Positions 7,606 to 16,690 of a DNA stretch of 64,000 bases are shown here, one piece after another (position 1 is the first letter of the stretch; the number at the start of each line of letters is the position of its first letter). The notes under the pieces are model-generated. The model was not told where the DNA came from. It made no database searches and worked only from the letters and a program-made list of their open reading frames with translations. The position numbers were made by a program, and so were the translations under genes. Source of the stretch: Streptomyces albiflavescens (GTDB taxonomy: Bacteria > Actinomycetota > Actinomycetes > Streptomycetales > Streptomycetaceae); assembly GCF_014645835.1 (NCBI RefSeq), contig NZ_BMMM01000002.1, positions 180,388-244,387 on the forward strand. Direction: 5' to 3'.

Positions 7606-8406
7606 GTGGGCACAGGGCGGTTGTACGCGGCCGTCGCCGTGGGCGGGTTCCGGCGCTTCGCCACCTATCGGACGGCCACGGCGGCGGGGGTGTTCACCAA
7701 CACGGTCTTCGGGCTGATCCTGGCGTACGTCTTCATCGCACTGTGGGACACCAGACCGCACCTCGGTGGCTACGACCAGGCGCAGGCGCTCACCTATGTG
7801 TGGCTGGGCCAGGCGCTGCTCATGGTGGTGGCGGTGATGGGCGGGGGCTTCGAGGACGAGCTGATCGAGAGAATCCGTACGGGTGACATCGCGATCGACC
7901 TGTACCGGCCCGCCGACCTCCAGTTGTGGTGGCTGGCCCAGGATGCGGGCCGGGCGTTGTTCCACCTGCTGGGGCGCGGGGTGATCCCGCTCGCCTTCGG
8001 CGCGGTCTTCTTCGACCTGGCGCTGCCCGCCTCCCCGTTGACCTGGATCGCCTTCCTCCTCGCGGTGGTTCTCGGGGTGGTCGTCAGCTTCGCCCTCCGC
8101 TTCCTGGTGGCGCTGTCCGCGTTCTGGCTCCTCGACGGGGCGGGCACGGCCCAACTGGCCTGGATCACAGGGATCTTCTGCTCGGGGATGCTGCTGCCGC
8201 TCAACGTCTTCCCGGGCGCGCTCGGCGAGGTCGTACGAGCCCTGCCCTGGTCGTCGTTGATCCAGGCGCCGGTGGACGTCCTACTCGGAACCGCCGACCC
8301 GGTGGGCACCTACGCCTTCCAGGCGGCCTGGGCGGTCGGGCTGCTGGCGGCCGGGCGGCTGGTCCAGTCGGTGGCTACGCGCAGGGTGGTGGTGCAGGGT
8401 GGCTGA
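7606..8406 (+). CDS. ABC-2 type exporter permease, first of two
   Basis: 266 residues from GTG, with about six hydrophobic helices (for example GVFTNTVFGLILAYVFIAL, LTWIAFLLAVVLGVVVSFAL). The pattern 'MGGGFEDELIERIRTGDIAIDLYRPADLQ' is typical of the ABC2_membrane_6 (DUF990) family: conserved DIA-DLYRP and 'GNGL'-like turns in paired permeases. The stop overlaps the next permease by 8 bp and the ATPase follows, so the three form one operon. Substrate is unknown; related systems are annotated as multidrug or polyketide exporters without proof. Confidence 0.9.
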   Translation: MGTGRLYAAVAVGGFRRFATYRTATAAGVFTNTVFGLILAYVFIALWDTRPHLGGYDQAQALTYVWLGQALLMVVAVMGGGFEDELIERIRTGDIAIDLYRPADLQLWWLAQDAGRALFHLLGRGVIPLAFGAVFFDLALPASPLTWIAFLLAVVLGVVVSFALRFLVALSAFWLLDGAGTAQLAWITGIFCSGMLLPLNVFPGALGEVVRALPWSSLIQAPVDVLLGTADPVGTYAFQAAWAVGLLAAGRLVQSVATRRVVVQGG

Positions 8407-9307
8407 CCCGGTGGACGAGAAGCCCGGGTTCGAGCGGTCGGTGCGTGGCGATGGGCCGGGGCGGGCCGACGCGTCGTGGGCCCGGCAAGGGGCGTACGCC
8501 CGTCTGCGGGAGGGAGTGCGCGCCTACGGCATGATCGCCGCCATGTGGATCCGGTCCACGATGGCCTACCGCGCCTCCTTCGTGATGACCACCATCGGCA
8601 ACTTCGCCGGGACCGCCCTCGACTTCGTCGCGATCCTGTTGATGTTCTCCCAGGTCGACCGGCTCGGCGGCTACTCGCTGCCCGAGGTCGCCTTCCTGTA
8701 CGGCGTCGCGGGCACCGCCTTCGGGATCGCCGACCTGGCGCTCGGCTCGATGGACCGGCTCGGGCGCCGGGTGCGCGACGGCACGCTCGACACGCTCCTG
8801 GTGCGCCCGGTGCCCGTCCTCGCCCAGGTCGCCGCGGACCGCTTCGCGCTGCGCCGCCTCGGCAGAATCACGCAGGGACTGCTGGTCCTCGGGTACGCCA
8901 TCGCCGTACTCGACATCTCCTGGACACCGCTCCGGCTGCTGATGATCCCGCTGATGCTGCTCAGCGGCGGCGTCATCTTCTCGGCCGTGTTCGTGGGCGG
9001 CGCGGCCTTCCAGTTCGTCGCGCAGGACGCCTCCGAGGTGCAGAACTCCTTCACGTACGGCGGCAGTACGCTCCTGCAGTACCCGCCGACCGTCTTCGCC
9101 AAGGACCTGCTGCGCGGGGTGACCTTCGTGTTCCCGCTCGCCTTCGTCAACTGGCTGCCCGCGCTGTATGTGCTGGGCCGGCCCTATCCGCTCGACCTGC
9201 CGACGTGGGTCGCCTTCACACCGCCGCTGGTGGCGGCGGGCTGCTGTGCGCTGGCCGGGGTCGCCTGGCGCGCGGGGCTTCGGTCGTATCGGAGTACGGG
9301 GAGTTAG
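8399..9307 (+). CDS. ABC-2 type exporter permease, second of two
   Basis: 302 residues from GTG, overlapping the previous permease. A hydrophilic N-terminus of about 45 residues precedes six predicted helices. 'RVRDGTLDTLLVRPVPVLAQ' is the counterpart of the DIA-DLYRP loop of its partner. The two should form a heterodimeric membrane channel. Tight spacing to the ATPase (11 bp) supports one complex. Confidence 0.9.
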   Translation: MADPVDEKPGFERSVRGDGPGRADASWARQGAYARLREGVRAYGMIAAMWIRSTMAYRASFVMTTIGNFAGTALDFVAILLMFSQVDRLGGYSLPEVAFLYGVAGTAFGIADLALGSMDRLGRRVRDGTLDTLLVRPVPVLAQVAADRFALRRLGRITQGLLVLGYAIAVLDISWTPLRLLMIPLMLLSGGVIFSAVFVGGAAFQFVAQDASEVQNSFTYGGSTLLQYPPTVFAKDLLRGVTFVFPLAFVNWLPALYVLGRPYPLDLPTWVAFTPPLVAAGCCALAGVAWRAGLRSYRSTGS

Positions 9308-9318
9308 GGGAGTTGGAC

Positions 9319-10329
9319 GTGGCAGTCGGCGTGCACAGTGAATTCAGCGGCGTGGAGGGCGACTTCATCGAGCTCGACGGCGTCGAGAAGGTCTTCGACG
9401 TGCGCAAGAAGACCGGCTTCCTGCGCAGCGAGCGGCGGCAGGTGCGCGCCGTCGACTCCCTCTCCTTCACAGTGCCGCGCGGTGAGATGGTCGGCTATAT
9501 CGGTCCGAACGGCGCGGGCAAGTCCACCACGATCAAGATGCTGACCGGCATCCTCACCCCGAGCGGTGGCCGGCTGCGGGTCGCCGGCATCGACCCCTCG
9601 CGCGAGCGGACGCGGCTCGCGCAGCGCATCGGGGTCGTGTTCGGGCAGCGCACGACCCTGTGGTGGGATCTCCCGCTGATCGACTCGTACCGCCTGATGC
9701 ACCGCATGTACCGGATCCCGGACGGGCGCTACCGCGAGAACCTCGACCGCTGTGTCGAACTCCTGCAACTGGCCGATCTGTTGGACGTGCCCGTGCGCCA
9801 ACTCTCCCTGGGACAAAGGATGCGCGGTGACATCGCGGCCGCGCTGCTGCACGACCCGGACGTGCTCTATCTCGACGAGCCGACCATCGGCCTCGACGTG
9901 ATCAGCAAGGCGCGGGTCCGGGAGTTCCTGCGCGATCTGAACGCGGAGCGCGGCACGACCGTCCTGCTCACCACGCACGACCTCACCGACATCGAGCAGC
10001 TGTGCCGGCGGGTGATGGTCATCGACCACGGGCGGCTGATGTACGACGGCCCGCTGACCGGGCTGCACGAGGTGGGGGAGAGCGAGCGGACGCTGGTCGT
10101 GGACCTGGAGCGGGAGCTTCCGCCGATCGAGGTGGAGTCGGCGCGGGTGGTGAAGGTGGAGGGGCCGCGGCAGTGGCTCGCCTTTCCCGCCGCTTCGTCG
10201 GCGGCTCCGCTCGTGGCGCGGATCGCGGCGGAGTATCCGCTGGTGGACCTTTCGGTGCGGGAGCCGGACATCGAGACGGTCATTGCCAAGATGTACGCAC
10301 AGGGCGGCGCGGAGAAAGCGGTCTCCTAG
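9319..10329 (+). CDS. ABC transporter ATP-binding protein of the ABC-2 exporter
   Basis: 336 residues. Walker A 'GPNGAGKSTTIK', Q-loop region, signature 'LSLGQRMRGD' (LSLGQ in place of LSGGQ, common in this subfamily), Walker B 'VLYLDEPTIGLD' and switch His 'LLTTHDLTD' are all present. A C-terminal accessory domain (from about residue 250) follows. Start chosen as GTG 9319 with GGGGAG 7 nt upstream. It couples ATP hydrolysis to export by the two preceding permeases. 'LRSERRQVRAVDSLSF' between strands 1 and 2 is typical for YadG/NatA-like exporters paired with DUF990 permeases. Confidence 0.93.
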   Translation: MAVGVHSEFSGVEGDFIELDGVEKVFDVRKKTGFLRSERRQVRAVDSLSFTVPRGEMVGYIGPNGAGKSTTIKMLTGILTPSGGRLRVAGIDPSRERTRLAQRIGVVFGQRTTLWWDLPLIDSYRLMHRMYRIPDGRYRENLDRCVELLQLADLLDVPVRQLSLGQRMRGDIAAALLHDPDVLYLDEPTIGLDVISKARVREFLRDLNAERGTTVLLTTHDLTDIEQLCRRVMVIDHGRLMYDGPLTGLHEVGESERTLVVDLERELPPIEVESARVVKVEGPRQWLAFPAASSAAPLVARIAAEYPLVDLSVREPDIETVIAKMYAQGGAEKAVS

Positions 10330-10392
10330 CGAGGTCCTCGCGGATTGGCGGGCCGCATGGCCCGTGGGCCGGGGAACTCGTAGGCTGCTTAC

Positions 10393-11253
10393 ATGACCGA
10401 CGACGAACTCCCGGAGCTGCGTGCCTCCGACGCCGATCGTGAACGAGTCGCCGAACAGCTGAGGGACGCCCTCGCGGAGGGCCGCCTCGACATGGAGGAG
10501 TTCGAGGAGCGGCTGGAGGCGACGTACAAGGCACGCACGTACGGAGAGCTGACGCCGATCACCCGCGATCTGCCGGGTGCGGCGGCCGCGGCCCCCGTCT
10601 CCATGGTCAAGCAGCCTGTGGAGAGCGGGAGTTGGGCGGGGCGGATCGTCGGCGGCGAGGGTTCGTCCTCGTGGGGGGTGGCGATCCTGTCGGGGCTCGA
10701 GCGCAAGGGGCGCTGGACCGTGCCCCGGCGCTTCAACTCCTTCGCCTTCATGGGCGGCGGCGAGATCGACCTGCGCGAGGCGAACTTCGCGGACCGTGAG
10801 GTGGTCATCAACTGCGTCGCCGTGATGGGCGGGATGAACGTCGTCGTACCGCCCGGCGTCGAGGTCGTCGTGCGCGGCATCGGCATCATGGGCGGCTTCG
10901 ACCACCGTGAGGAGGGGCAGCCCGGTGAGCCCGGCGCTCCGCGCGTGATCGTCACGGGCTTCGCCTTCTGGGGCGGCGTCGGCGTCGAACGCAAACTGAC
11001 CCGCGCCGAGCGGCTCCGCATCAAGGAGGAGCGCCGCCAGGAGAAACTCGAACGGAGGGCGGCCCGCAAGGAGTTGCAGGGTTCCCAGGGGGCGCGGAGC
11101 GACGGCCTGAGCGACATGTTCGACGCGCTCGACGAGGCCCGCGACCTGATCCGCGAACACCACGAGGACCGCCGCGAACGGCAAGAGGAGCGCAGGGAGC
11201 GCCACCGGGAGCGCCGCGAGGAGCGTCACCGCAGGCGCCACGGCGACTACTGA
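10393..11253 (+). CDS. DUF1707 and LiaF-like domain protein
   Basis: 286 residues. The N-terminal DUF1707 motif runs 'LRASDADRERVAEQLRDALAEGRLDMEEFEERLEATYKARTYGEL'. It is followed by a beta-rich LiaF-type domain (FNSFAFMGGGEIDLREANF, VVINCVAVMGGMNVVVPPG). The last 80 residues are extremely charged (RRQEKLERR, HRERREERHRRRHGDY). No membrane helix is present. LiaF-like domains elsewhere dampen envelope-stress two-component systems; a cell-envelope role here is inference. It follows the ABC exporter by 63 bp and may belong to its transcript. Confidence 0.88.
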   Translation: MTDDELPELRASDADRERVAEQLRDALAEGRLDMEEFEERLEATYKARTYGELTPITRDLPGAAAAAPVSMVKQPVESGSWAGRIVGGEGSSSWGVAILSGLERKGRWTVPRRFNSFAFMGGGEIDLREANFADREVVINCVAVMGGMNVVVPPGVEVVVRGIGIMGGFDHREEGQPGEPGAPRVIVTGFAFWGGVGVERKLTRAERLRIKEERRQEKLERRAARKELQGSQGARSDGLSDMFDALDEARDLIREHHEDRRERQEERRERHRERREERHRRRHGDY

Positions 11254-11359
11254 ACTCCGGGCGACTGGAACGCCCTTCAGAGGGCGCGGGGTTGTGACAT
11301 CACGCGGCTCCGTCACGTGGGCGCGACCAGCCGGGACGGCGCCGCGGCCGAGGGACCGC

Positions 11360-11420
11360 TAGGGCCTGTCGTCACCTTCCCGTCTGCCCCGCGACGACGG
11401 GAATGTGACGACGGGCCCTA
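11360..11420. mobile_element. Short palindromic TA-bounded element (MITE-like), 61 bp
   Basis: 25-bp terminal inverted repeats match at 23 of 25 positions (tagggcctgtcgtcaccttc... and its complement), around an 11-bp centre tgccccgcgac. Both ends are TA. The last TA is part of the CTA that forms the TAG stop of the SGNH hydrolase gene on the minus strand. It is a deleted relative of the element at 50646-50824, which has the same end sequence. Confidence 0.75.
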
Positions 11421-12800
11421 CAGCTGCGCCGGAGCCGACCCCTTCAGATCCTCCAGGTCGAACACCTCGGCCATCCGCTTGAACCCCTTGTCACTGGGAT
11501 GCAGATGGTCCCCCGAGTCATAATCGCCCCGCAGCCGCCGGGGGTTGTAGGGGTCACGAAGCGCCGCGTCGAAGTCGACGACGGCGTCGTACACCTTCCC
11601 CGCACGGATCTCCGCGTTGACGGCCTGCCGTACGGCATTCCGCGCGTCCGTGTACCCCCGGTGCCCCTGAAACGGCATCAGAGTGGCGCCGACGACCCGC
11701 AGCCCGCGGGCGTGCGCCTGCCGCACCAGCTTCCGCAACCCGTCGGTGATGGTCCGGGGATCCACCTGATTCGGGTTGCGCAGAATGTCGTTGACCCCGA
11801 GGTCGATGACGACGGCCTTGACGTTCGTACGGTCGAGCACGTCACGCCCGAAGCGGGAGAGGCCACTTGGATTGTCGGCAGGGCGGCCGAGCCCCGCGGC
11901 CAGGATCTGGTTCCCGCTGATGCCCTGGTTGACGACGCTGTAGCGCGGCACGTCGTCCGATCCGGCCGCGTCGCGCAGCCGGTCCGAAAGGGCGTCGGTC
12001 CAACGGTGGTTGGCCCCGACCGTGGAGGTGATGCCGTCGGTGAGCGAGTCGCCCAGCACGACGACGGTGCCCGCCGACTCGTCGCTCAGCACGTCGAGGG
12101 CGGTCAGATAGCGCCAGTACTCGCTCTGCTCGGTGTACGCGGTGCCGGTCACGTCCTCCGTGCGGTCGCCGTCGGCGACGTACGACATCTGCCGCGCGTG
12201 CGGGTGGTAGGTGACCGGGCCGGACGGGGTGGGCGTGTACGTCGTCACGAGGACGTCCGAGCCGTGCGGGATCCGCACACGTACGGCGTCGCTCAGCACC
12301 TGCTCGCCGGCCGGGATGCTCACCGAGGTGCTGCCGCCGAAGGTGAGGCGGCGCATGGTGTCGGTCGCGGCGGCGGCGTTGTTCATGGTCGCGGCGACGG
12401 CGATCGTGGCGTGGGTGATGTTCAGCGGCTGCTGCCCGTAGAGGTTGGACAGCGTGACGCGGGCACTCGTGCCGCCGGTGTTCGCGTGCACGACGTTGCG
12501 CACGGAGCGGCCCGCCATGCCGGTCGTCTCGGTGCCGGGCTCGGCTCCGACGGGGGAGGCCGACCAGGCGCCGACCCAGGTGCCGGTGGAGGCGGGGGCG
12601 GCGGAGTTGTGCGGGGTGCGGCCGCCGGCGAGGTTGTTCTGGTCGCCGCCCTCGTCGGCCGAGACGCCGACGTATATGGCGGCGGAAAGAACCACGATCA
12701 CGGTGATGATCGCGGCGAGCATGGCGCCGTGCCTTGCGGGGGCTGCTGACATTGGCTGCTCCGCAGCGGGCCCCGCACCCCCGGCGTGACGCTTGGTCAT
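11418..12800 (-). CDS. Secreted or membrane-anchored SGNH/GDSL hydrolase
   Basis: 460 residues. An N-terminal hydrophobic segment (MLAAIITVIVVLSAAIYVGVSA, about 27-48) acts as signal anchor. A beta-rich domain follows, then the SGNH esterase: block I 'VVLGDSLTDG', block II Gly/Asn region 'NQGISGNQIL', block III 'DLGVNDIL', block V 'DHLHPSDKG' with the catalytic Asp-His. It probably deacylates extracellular esters or polysaccharides. ATG 12800 is chosen for the GAGGAG upstream; an earlier ATG at 12866 is possible. The TAG stop lies in the terminal bases of a palindromic repeat element. Confidence 0.9.
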   Translation of the reverse strand: MTKRHAGGAGPAAEQPMSAAPARHGAMLAAIITVIVVLSAAIYVGVSADEGGDQNNLAGGRTPHNSAAPASTGTWVGAWSASPVGAEPGTETTGMAGRSVRNVVHANTGGTSARVTLSNLYGQQPLNITHATIAVAATMNNAAAATDTMRRLTFGGSTSVSIPAGEQVLSDAVRVRIPHGSDVLVTTYTPTPSGPVTYHPHARQMSYVADGDRTEDVTGTAYTEQSEYWRYLTALDVLSDESAGTVVVLGDSLTDGITSTVGANHRWTDALSDRLRDAAGSDDVPRYSVVNQGISGNQILAAGLGRPADNPSGLSRFGRDVLDRTNVKAVVIDLGVNDILRNPNQVDPRTITDGLRKLVRQAHARGLRVVGATLMPFQGHRGYTDARNAVRQAVNAEIRAGKVYDAVVDFDAALRDPYNPRRLRGDYDSGDHLHPSDKGFKRMAEVFDLEDLKGSAPAQL

Positions 12801-12894
12801 GCGGTGCGTGTCTCCTCGGGCGATGGGAGCCCGAGGCTCCGATGTGATCACCCCATGATGCGTCACGGGGTGGAAGAAGACCGACAGCGCCCCC

Positions 12895-13061
12895 TAGGGG
12901 GCTTCTGATGGATCTCCGCGGCGTCGCGACGCCCGGCACGCACTCTCGCCGCACCGGACAAAAGCCCTAGTAGCTCCGCTACGAGGACTTCCGCCCGGCA
13001 CACCGAGAGCACGCACCGAACGCCGCTCCTTCTTCCACGGAGATCCATCAGAAGCCCCCTA
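12895..13061. mobile_element. TA-bounded palindromic element, 167 bp
   Basis: 24-bp terminal inverted repeats are identical (starting tagggggcttctgatggatc and its complement). The interior, itself partly palindromic (cacgcactctcgcc...gagagcacgcac), is about 100 bp homologous to the interior of the element at 50646-50824, but the outer ends differ. It has no transposase. It fills most of the 343-bp gap between the divergently transcribed SGNH hydrolase and DUF445 genes. The remaining sequence holds their promoters. Confidence 0.8.
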
Positions 13062-13143
13062 AGGGTCCCCCCGGACGATTCCCCGACCGAACAGACGCCG
13101 GGAACTCCTGTTTCGTTCCAGGAGTCGGTCAGGAAGGGACAAT

Positions 13144-14544
13144 GTGTACGAGGTCACCGGACGGGTGGAGCGGATGGAACGCACGAAACGGGAAGAAGCG
13201 GGTGCCGAAGGGCAGCATGCCCGGCCGGAGGCCGCCGTGAACCCCACGGTGACCGCCTCCGGGACGCCGCCTGGCCGGGCGATGACCTCCTTCAGTCCCG
13301 CCGACGAGGAGAAGCGTCGCGGCGTCCGCCGGATGAAGATCACAGCGACCGGCCTGCTGCTCTTCGTCGCACTGGTGTACGTCCTCGCCAAGTGGGCGGA
13401 GAACTCGGGAGCCGGTGTCTGGGCGGGCTATGTCGCCGCGGCCTCCGAGGCCGGCATGGTCGGCGCGCTCGCCGACTGGTTCGCGGTCACGGCCCTCTTC
13501 CGCCGCCCGCTCGGCCTGCCCATCCCGCACACGGCGATCATCCCCACCAAGAAGGATCAGTTGGGCGTCTCGCTCGGCGAGTTCGTCGGGGAGAACTTCC
13601 TCTCCCAGGAGGTCGTACGACAGCGGCTGCGCGCCGTCGGCATCGGCAGCCGGCTCGGCTCCTGGCTCGCCGAACCGGAGCACGCCGACCGCGTGACGGC
13701 GGAGCTCTCCGCTGCCCTGCGCGGCGCGCTCACCGTGCTCCGCGACTCCGATGTGCAGGCGGTCGTCGGTGAGGCGATCACACGGCGTGCCGACGCCCAG
13801 GAGATCGCGCCCGGCATAGGGAAGATGCTGGAGAAGATCGTCGCGGACGGCGGCCACAAGCGGGTCGTGGATCTGATCGTCGCGCGCGCCCACGACTGGC
13901 TGGTGCTGCACGACGAGCAGGTCATGGACGCGATCGAGGGCGGTGCCCCCGGCTGGACCCCCCGTTTCGTCGACAGGAAGGTCGGCGAGCGTGTCTACAA
14001 GGAGCTGCTCCGCTTCGTCACCGAGATGCGCGACGCCCCCTCCCACCCGGCCCGTGGCGCCCTCGACCGCTTCCTCACCGACTTCGCCTCCGACCTCCAG
14101 TCCGACACGGACACCCGGGCCCGTGTGGAGCGGCTCAAGGTCGAGGTCCTCGGCCGCGGCGAGGTCCAGGATCTGATCGCCTCCGCCTGGACGGCCGTAC
14201 GGTCCATGATGGTGTCCGCCGCGGAGGACGAGCGCAGCGAGTTGCGGCTGCGGGTCCGGGCTTCCCTGCTGTCCCTGGGCGCCCGGATGTCGGTGGAGCC
14301 CAAGCTCCAGGCCAAGGTCGACAGCTGGGTCGAGGGCGCGGCGGTGTACGTCGTGACGACGTACCGCACGGAGATCACCTCGCTCATCACGGACACCGTC
14401 GCGGGCTGGGACGCCGAGCACACGACCCGGAAGATCGAGGCTCACATCGGCCGCGACCTGCAGTTCATCCGGATCAACGGCACGGTGGTGGGCTCGCTGG
14501 CAGGGCTGCTGATCTATGTGGTGTCGCGGGGGCTGGGAGCGTAG
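13144..14544 (+). CDS. DUF445 (YjiN-type) membrane protein
   Basis: 466 residues from GTG 13144 (AGGAAGGG upstream); ATG 13174 is an alternative. It has two N-terminal hydrophobic stretches (ITATGLLLFVALVYVLAKW; AGYVAAASEAGMVGALADWFAVTALF), a long helical cytoplasmic region, and a C-terminal helix (GSLAGLLIYVVSRGL). 'GALADWFAVTALFRRPLGLPIPHTAIIP' is the DUF445 signature. The biochemical role is unknown. The gene appears to be monocistronic. Confidence 0.9.
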   Translation: MYEVTGRVERMERTKREEAGAEGQHARPEAAVNPTVTASGTPPGRAMTSFSPADEEKRRGVRRMKITATGLLLFVALVYVLAKWAENSGAGVWAGYVAAASEAGMVGALADWFAVTALFRRPLGLPIPHTAIIPTKKDQLGVSLGEFVGENFLSQEVVRQRLRAVGIGSRLGSWLAEPEHADRVTAELSAALRGALTVLRDSDVQAVVGEAITRRADAQEIAPGIGKMLEKIVADGGHKRVVDLIVARAHDWLVLHDEQVMDAIEGGAPGWTPRFVDRKVGERVYKELLRFVTEMRDAPSHPARGALDRFLTDFASDLQSDTDTRARVERLKVEVLGRGEVQDLIASAWTAVRSMMVSAAEDERSELRLRVRASLLSLGARMSVEPKLQAKVDSWVEGAAVYVVTTYRTEITSLITDTVAGWDAEHTTRKIEAHIGRDLQFIRINGTVVGSLAGLLIYVVSRGLGA

Positions 14545-14595
14545 CCGCCCCCGCGCGGGGAACTCGGGCAGGGTTCGCTCAAGGGAGAGGGAGCC

Positions 14596-16098
14596 ATGAC
14601 CCCACCAGCCTCACCGGCGTCCGTACCGGGCTCCACCGGGACCGTCACGACGGACGTACCCGCCCGCCTGGATCGGCTGCCGTGGTCCAAGTGGCACTGG
14701 ATGATCGTGATCGGCCTGGGAACCGTCTGGATCCTGGACGGCCTGGAGGTCACCACCGTCGGCAACATCGCGAGCCGGCTCTCCGAGGACGGCAGCGGCC
14801 TGTCCATCTCCTCAGCCCAGGTCACCGGTACCGCGGCGGCTCTCTATGTGGCCGGTGCCTGTGTGGGCGCCCTCTTCTTCGGCCGGCTGACCGACCGCCA
14901 CGGCCGCAAGAAGCTCTTCATGGTGACCCTCGCCGTCTACCTCTCCGCGACCGCACTGACCGCGCTGTCCTTCGACGCCTGGTGGTTCTTCACCTTCCGC
15001 TTCCTCACCGGTTTCGGCATCGGCGGTGAGTACGCGGCCATCAACTCGGCGATCGACGAGCTCATCCCCGCCAAGTTCCGCGGCCGGGTCGACCTGATCA
15101 TCAACGGCAGCTACTGGCTCGGCGCGATCGGTGGCGCACTGTTGTCCATCGTGATGCTGAACACCGACATCTTTCCCCAGGACCTCGGCTGGCGGCTGAC
15201 CTTCGGTCTCGGAGTGGTCCTCGGGCTGGTGATCCTGCTGGTCAGGCGGCATGTGCCGGAGAGCCCGCGGTGGCAGTTCATCCACGGTCGCGGCGCGGAC
15301 GCGGAGGCGCTGGTCAGCGAGGTGGAGCGGGAGATCGAGGAGGAGAGGGGCGAGCCACTGCCGCGTCCGCGGGGCGAGATCACCATCCAGCAGCGCAAGA
15401 GCATCGGCTTCGGCATCATCGCCAGGACCGTCTTCCGGCGCCATCCGAAACGGGCCGTGCTCGGCCTCGCCCTCTTCATCGGCCAGGCCTTCCTCTACAA
15501 CGCGATCACCTTCGGCTTCGGCGCCATCCTCACCAAGTTCTTCGACGTGCCCTCCGGCGGCACCGGCTACTACTTCGCCGTCATCGCGGCCGGCAATTTC
15601 CTCGGCCCGCTGCTGCTCGGCAAACTCTTCGACACGGTCGGCCGCCGGGCGATGATCTCCTCGACGTACCTGATCTCGGGTCTGCTGCTCTTCGGCACGG
15701 CCTGGCTCTTCGACCAGGGCTCGCTGAGCGCGGTGACGATGACGGCGTGCTGGTGCGTGGTGCTCTTCTTCGCCTCGGCGGGCGCCTCCAGCGCCTATCT
15801 GACCGTCTCCGAGATCTTCCCGATGGAGACCCGGGCGATGGCCATCGCCTTCTTCTACGCCATCGGAACGGCCGCCGGCGGCATCAGCGGACCGCTCGTC
15901 TTCGCCGACCTCACGGAGTCCGGAGTCGTCGGCGACACGGTGCTCGCCTTCCAGATCGGCGCGGGCCTGATGTGCGCGGCGGGCCTGGTCGCCGCGTTCC
16001 TCGCGGTGAACGCCGAGCGACGCTCCCTGGAGGACATCGCCACACCGCTGTCGGTGGTACCGGCCGGGACCACCGCGCCCTCCACGCCGGCGACATGA
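14596..16098 (+). CDS. MFS transporter, sugar/metabolite porter-like
   Basis: 500 residues, about 12 helices. Motif A 'GRLTDRHGRKKLF' and the sugar-porter-type 'VPESPRWQFIHGRG' after helix 6 are present, together with 'RFLTGFGIGGEYAAINSAIDE' and 'SEIFPMETRAMAIAFFYAIGT'. This combination is typical of metabolite:proton symporters of the SP/ACS type. Substrate cannot be told from sequence. The ATG has a GGGAGAGGGA site. No enzyme genes flank it. Confidence 0.92.
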   Translation: MTPPASPASVPGSTGTVTTDVPARLDRLPWSKWHWMIVIGLGTVWILDGLEVTTVGNIASRLSEDGSGLSISSAQVTGTAAALYVAGACVGALFFGRLTDRHGRKKLFMVTLAVYLSATALTALSFDAWWFFTFRFLTGFGIGGEYAAINSAIDELIPAKFRGRVDLIINGSYWLGAIGGALLSIVMLNTDIFPQDLGWRLTFGLGVVLGLVILLVRRHVPESPRWQFIHGRGADAEALVSEVEREIEEERGEPLPRPRGEITIQQRKSIGFGIIARTVFRRHPKRAVLGLALFIGQAFLYNAITFGFGAILTKFFDVPSGGTGYYFAVIAAGNFLGPLLLGKLFDTVGRRAMISSTYLISGLLLFGTAWLFDQGSLSAVTMTACWCVVLFFASAGASSAYLTVSEIFPMETRAMAIAFFYAIGTAAGGISGPLVFADLTESGVVGDTVLAFQIGAGLMCAAGLVAAFLAVNAERRSLEDIATPLSVVPAGTTAPSTPAT

Positions 16099-16146
16099 CG
16101 CCGTTGGGCGCCGCACGACTGAGTACTTGGCTGAGTAGGTGGTTCT

Positions 16147-16160
16147 GAGTACGCGTACTC
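16147..16160. promoter_or_regulatory. 14-bp perfect palindrome upstream of a small membrane protein gene
   Basis: gagtacgcgtactc is a perfect palindrome 37 bp before the ATG at 16197, flanked by further gagta half-sites (gagtactt, gagtagg). It could be an operator; the regulator is unknown. Confidence 0.4.
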
Positions 16161-16196
16161 TGTCGGCCGGCCGCCCGGGCCGGAACCCTCGTACGC

Positions 16197-16661
16197 ATGA
16201 CCGAGAAGCTGCTCCGCCCCTTGCGAACGCGCCCCTGGCCGGAACGCTGGCTGACGCGCGTGCTCGGCGCCGCCCTCTCCGCGGCGGCGTATCTCCTCTG
16301 CCTGCCCTGGGACCTGCGCAACCGTCCCGAGACGGCGGACTCGCCCGTCGAGACGACGCCGGTGACCGGCCTGGGCGTCGTGTTCCTCGTCCTGATCCTG
16401 CTGCTCCTCGCCGCCTACTTCGGCCACCGGGACGCGCTGGCCTGGCCGTTGCTGCTGGTGGCGGTGCCGCCGGCGACCCTGCTGTACGTGTCCCTGCGCA
16501 CGCACCCCGGGCCGCCCGACGGCTTCGCGAACGCGTGGCCGCTGACGTGGGCGTTCTTCACGCTGCTGGGGGCCGCCGGGGTACTCGTCGTGGCCGCGGT
16601 GGCACGGCAGTTCAGGGCGGATCTGGTGGACGAGGAGCTGATCCTGGCCCACCACATGTGA
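16197..16661 (+). CDS. Small integral membrane protein of unknown function
   Basis: 154 residues with four predicted membrane helices (VLGAALSAAAYLLCLPW; GLGVVFLVLILLLLAAYF; ALAWPLLLVAVPPATLLYV; TWAFFTLLGAAGVLVVAAVA). No enzyme motif is visible. The N-terminus is basic (inside), and the C-terminus is hydrophilic 'RADLVDEELILAHHM'. Similar small proteins occur widely in Streptomyces without known function. Confidence 0.8.
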   Translation: MTEKLLRPLRTRPWPERWLTRVLGAALSAAAYLLCLPWDLRNRPETADSPVETTPVTGLGVVFLVLILLLLAAYFGHRDALAWPLLLVAVPPATLLYVSLRTHPGPPDGFANAWPLTWAFFTLLGAAGVLVVAAVARQFRADLVDEELILAHHM

Positions 16662-16690
16662 CACGAGGCGAGGCGCCGGGGGGCGCCTCA

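Noticed and set aside
8476..9318. Long in-frame extension upstream of the ABC ATPase start
   Set aside because: It runs out of frame through the second permease gene and is Arg/Pro-rich; the ATPase family starts near 9319.
12863..13048. Similar short peptides readable from the cores of two palindromic elements (GVRCVLSVCRA / GVRCVLSACRA)
   Set aside because: The similarity follows from DNA homology of the repeats; there is no ribosome site or conserved start.
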